The position numbers were made by a program, and so were the translations under genes. 8,087 nucleotides of DNA, from the NCBI GenBank assembly GCA_937873255.1, contig CALMVM010000145.1, positions 1-8,087 on the forward strand, read 5' to 3'. How positions within the stretch are numbered: the first letter of the stretch is position 1; each line of letters opens with the position of its first letter. Positions 6,053 to 8,087 of this stretch are shown here, piece by piece. The notes under the pieces were generated by a model that saw only the letters and a list, made by a program, of their open reading frames with translations, searched no databases and was not told where the DNA came from. The DNA comes from an uncultured Verrucomicrobiota bacterium. GTDB taxonomy: Bacteria; Verrucomicrobiota; Verrucomicrobiia; Chthoniobacterales; SZAS-18.

Positions 6053-7918
6053 CTACGGTGCCGGATCGTCCTCGGCGTGTTGGCCCGGGGCGAGCGTGGT
6101 TTGCACGCCAGCGGTCGCGGCCTCGTGAGTGGACGAAAGCGGGTTGGACTGTTCGGCCAGCGCGAGGATCAGGTCGGTCTTGGAAATGCTGCCGACCAGC
6201 GTGCGGTCCTCGAAGTTGTTCGTCACGGGCAGCCGCTCGCCGTCGTGTTGCGAAAAGACGTTGAGCGCGTCGCCCAGCGATTCGTCCGGCCCGAGCGTCG
6301 GAAATTGTTCTCGCACGATGTCGCGCGCGATGACGACATTCGCCAGTTCGGGCTCGTTGAGATAATTCTTCACGTCGTGCAGGGAAATCGCTCCTTTGAA
6401 GCGGCGGCCCGGTCCGACGACGTAGAGGTAGTTGAAGCGGTTGGTCAGGAAATTCTCGGCCACTTCGGCGAAGGGCGAGATTTCGCCGACCGCCACCGGG
6501 TCTTTCTTCATCAGGTCGGCCACGCGCAGGTCGGCGAGTTGTTGGCGGACGAAGGCGGCCCCCTTGCGCTTGAGCGAATCGCTGTAGATCGACGCGGACT
6601 CAATGGCCGTGGACACGTAATGCGCCACCACGCAGGCCAGCATCAGCGGCAGGATGATCTCGTAGTCGAGCGTCATCTCGAAGAGCATGATGATCGCCAT
6701 GATCGGCGCGTGCGTCGTCGCGGAAAGAAACGCTCCCATACCGACCAGCGTGAACACGCTCAACACCGGCGCGTTCGCCCCCGGCCAAAGGGCGTCGACG
6801 CCCTCGCCAAAAAGGTACCCGATGCTCGCACCCGCGAATAACGTCGGCGTGAACACACCGCCCACCGCTCCCGAGCCGAAAGTCGCCGCCGTCGCCACGA
6901 GTTTGAGCGCGAGGATGAGCGCGACCATTTTCCACCACCGCCCGCCGCCAAGTAGTTCGCCGACGACGCTGTAGCCGTTGCCGACGACTTCCGGCGTTTT
7001 GATCGAAAGCGCGCCGACGATCAATCCACCGAGCGCCAGACGCGCGTACGGCGGGAGTGCCGTCGCCGCGAAGGCGCGCTCGCTCCAGCGCAAGCCACGC
7101 AAGAACCACGGCCCGAGCAACCCCGCCAGTAGCCCGAGCAACAGATGGGGGAGAATTTCCCAGTTCGACGCGATTTGCACCGTCGTGTGCGGGATCTCGT
7201 AGAGCGGATTGCTGCCAAGGAATTGCCGGACGGTCAGCGTCGCCACGACCGAGGAAAACACCAGCGGGCCGAACGATTCCATGGCGAGCGTGCCCAGGAC
7301 GATCTCGGCCACGAACAGCGCCCCGCCGATGGGCGCGTTGTACGCCGACGCGATGCCGCCGGCCGCCCCGCACGCGACGAGCAGGCGCAGGCGCGCGGTG
7401 GTCATCTTCGCCCAACGCCCGGTCAGCGATGCCAGCACGGCGGCGAGTTGCACGAGCTGACCCTCCCGCCCGATGGAACCGCCCGAGGCAATCGTGAACA
7501 ACGCGGAGGCGCACTTCACGAAGCTCGAAAGCGAAGATAGCTGCCCGCTGCCGAGCACGATGGCCTCCATGTAATCGGTGGAGCTTTTGCGCCGGTTGAG
7601 CCGCGCGCCGAGCAGGAGAGTCAATCCGGCCAACGCGCCGCCGGCGGCGGGGGTGACGAGCCGTTGCCACGAGGGCATCGCCTGGACGGTTTTGACGTAT
7701 TCGAGCGCGTGGCCGGTCAGGAAATAATGGATGACATCGGTGAGCTTGCGGTAGCCCACCGACGACGCTCCTGCGAGGAAGCCGACGAGGCCGGCCCACA
7801 CGAGAGTCGTCTGGAGTTCGTTGTGCCGGGCGAACTTCGCCAGCCAGATACGCAGCTTCAGCAGCGGCAGCAGCCAGCGTCCGGTGCGGCTGCCCTGGGG
7901 TGCGTCCATGGCGATCAC
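6053..7918 (-). CDS. ClcB-like chloride channel/transporter with C-terminal CBS pair
   Basis: 621 residues from GTG 7918, whose GTGA overlaps the upstream stop; an ATG at 7909 (residue 4) is an equally possible start. Residues about 38-440 are the ClC membrane domain. It has GREGQ (150-154) with Glu152 at the gating-glutamate position, YNAPIGGALFVAE (193-205), PEVVGNGYSV (309-318), GGVFTP (353-358) and Tyr445 in SASIYSDSLKR, equivalent to the central pore tyrosine. The usual GSGIPE segment is replaced by STDYMEA (113-119), which I associate with the ClcB branch. The internal proton glutamate of the E. coli exchanger aligns with Ile206, so Cl-/H+ exchange by the standard route is doubtful. Two CBS domains follow (about 465-520 and 530-590; VADLMKKDPVAV, then DIVREQFPTLGPDESL), likely sensing adenine nucleotides. 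The last 30 residues look disordered. It passes chloride or a related anion across the inner membrane. Probably translationally coupled to the EIIA gene. Confidence 0.9.
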   Translation of the reverse strand: MIAMDAPQGSRTGRWLLPLLKLRIWLAKFARHNELQTTLVWAGLVGFLAGASSVGYRKLTDVIHYFLTGHALEYVKTVQAMPSWQRLVTPAAGGALAGLTLLLGARLNRRKSSTDYMEAIVLGSGQLSSLSSFVKCASALFTIASGGSIGREGQLVQLAAVLASLTGRWAKMTTARLRLLVACGAAGGIASAYNAPIGGALFVAEIVLGTLAMESFGPLVFSSVVATLTVRQFLGSNPLYEIPHTTVQIASNWEILPHLLLGLLAGLLGPWFLRGLRWSERAFAATALPPYARLALGGLIVGALSIKTPEVVGNGYSVVGELLGGGRWWKMVALILALKLVATAATFGSGAVGGVFTPTLFAGASIGYLFGEGVDALWPGANAPVLSVFTLVGMGAFLSATTHAPIMAIIMLFEMTLDYEIILPLMLACVVAHYVSTAIESASIYSDSLKRKGAAFVRQQLADLRVADLMKKDPVAVGEISPFAEVAENFLTNRFNYLYVVGPGRRFKGAISLHDVKNYLNEPELANVVIARDIVREQFPTLGPDESLGDALNVFSQHDGERLPVTNNFEDRTLVGSISKTDLILALAEQSNPLSSTHEAATAGVQTTLAPGQHAEDDPAP

Positions 7919-8087
7919 GCCGCCGCGCGCAACGCGGCCACGAAGGCATCGGGGGTCGGGGCGGCGAGGAGTTTTTGCCGGACGGCCTCGCCGCGCAGGA
8001 GCCGGGCGAGCGTCCCGACCAGGGCGAGGTATTGCGGGGCGCGGTCGGGCGGGGTGCCGATGATAAAAAGGAAATGCACCTTTTCCC
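7915..8087 (-). CDS. PTS EIIA type-2 (fructose/nitrogen class) domain protein, C-terminal fragment
   Basis: The minus-strand frame is open at the right edge and ends at TGA 7917-7915, giving 56 visible residues that start EKVHFLFIIGTPPD. The pattern is VHFLF-x-I-x-x-P, a Leu-rich helix LALVGTLARLLRGEAVRQKLL, then TPDAFVAALR. This is the C-terminal end of PTS EIIA type-2 domains (PtsN, FruA/MtlA-type EIIA), in which this strand follows the phosphorylated histidine region. The active-site histidine lies upstream, outside the window, so I cannot tell an active from a degenerate copy. It is also unclear whether this is a stand-alone EIIA or the tail of a larger protein, such as a cation/proton antiporter-EIIA fusion. 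The stop overlaps the GTG start of the ClC gene by 4 bp, the arrangement of a co-translated pair. A role in regulating ion transport rather than sugar uptake is inferred from the neighbour. Confidence 0.75.
   Translation of the reverse strand, partial: EKVHFLFIIGTPPDRAPQYLALVGTLARLLRGEAVRQKLLAAPTPDAFVAALRAAA

Noticed and set aside
7549..7558. GSGQL (residues 123-127 of the ClC protein) as the GSGIP selectivity motif
   Set aside because: It lies only about 28 residues before the gating Glu, against about 41 in E. coli ClcA. STDYMEA at 113-119 aligns better.
6600..7949. 449-codon overlapping minus-strand frame spanning the ClC/EIIA junction
   Set aside because: It is a different frame from both recognisable proteins, Arg-rich, and has no domain; it is a shadow of GC-rich coding DNA.

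Overview
The window is GC-rich (apart from one short AT-rich patch) and tightly packed. It holds six protein-coding genes, two of them cut by the window edges. I see no rRNA, tRNA, CRISPR array, insertion sequence or phage gene. The gene mix suggests a Gram-negative bacterium: a DUF2339 membrane protein, a secreted protein with discoidin-like modules, a stand-alone DUF2126 putative amidoligase, a ClcB-like chloride channel with CBS domains, and a PTS EIIA-type regulator. Together with the composition, this fits a Verrucomicrobiota member of the Opitutaceae type. That assignment is an inference from general resemblance, not from a marker gene.

Layout from left to right. Positions 3-1892 (+) carry the C-terminal 629 residues of a very hydrophobic DUF2339-type polytopic membrane protein. 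A 160-bp AT-rich intergenic region follows, with short repeats and a weak candidate promoter. Next, 2053-3315 (+) is a 420-residue secreted protein that begins with a signal peptide and contains what look like two beta-sandwich (F5/8C-like) modules. It converges on the DUF2126 gene at 3384-5495 (-), and a 13-bp-stem hairpin at 3349-3380 lies between the two stop codons. A 159-bp divergent intergenic region separates DUF2126 from a 126-residue VOC/glyoxalase-fold protein at 5655-6035 (+). The VOC gene converges, with only 17 bp between stop codons, on a two-gene minus-strand unit: the end of a PTS EIIA type-2 domain protein (7915-8087, cut by the right edge), overlapping by 4 bp a ClC chloride channel/transporter with paired CBS domains (6053-7918).

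How the genes work together. Only the EIIA-ClC pair shows clear evidence of co-translation, and it suggests phosphorylation-linked control of ion transport. The other genes look like independent single-gene units. The DUF2126 gene is an orphan here: none of its usual partners (transglutaminase, circularly permuted ATP-grasp, Alpha-E) is visible. I did not find a clearly new multi-gene system. The most useful leads are the EIIA/ClC coupling, the orphan DUF2126 gene, and the secreted two-module protein with its repeat-bearing upstream region.
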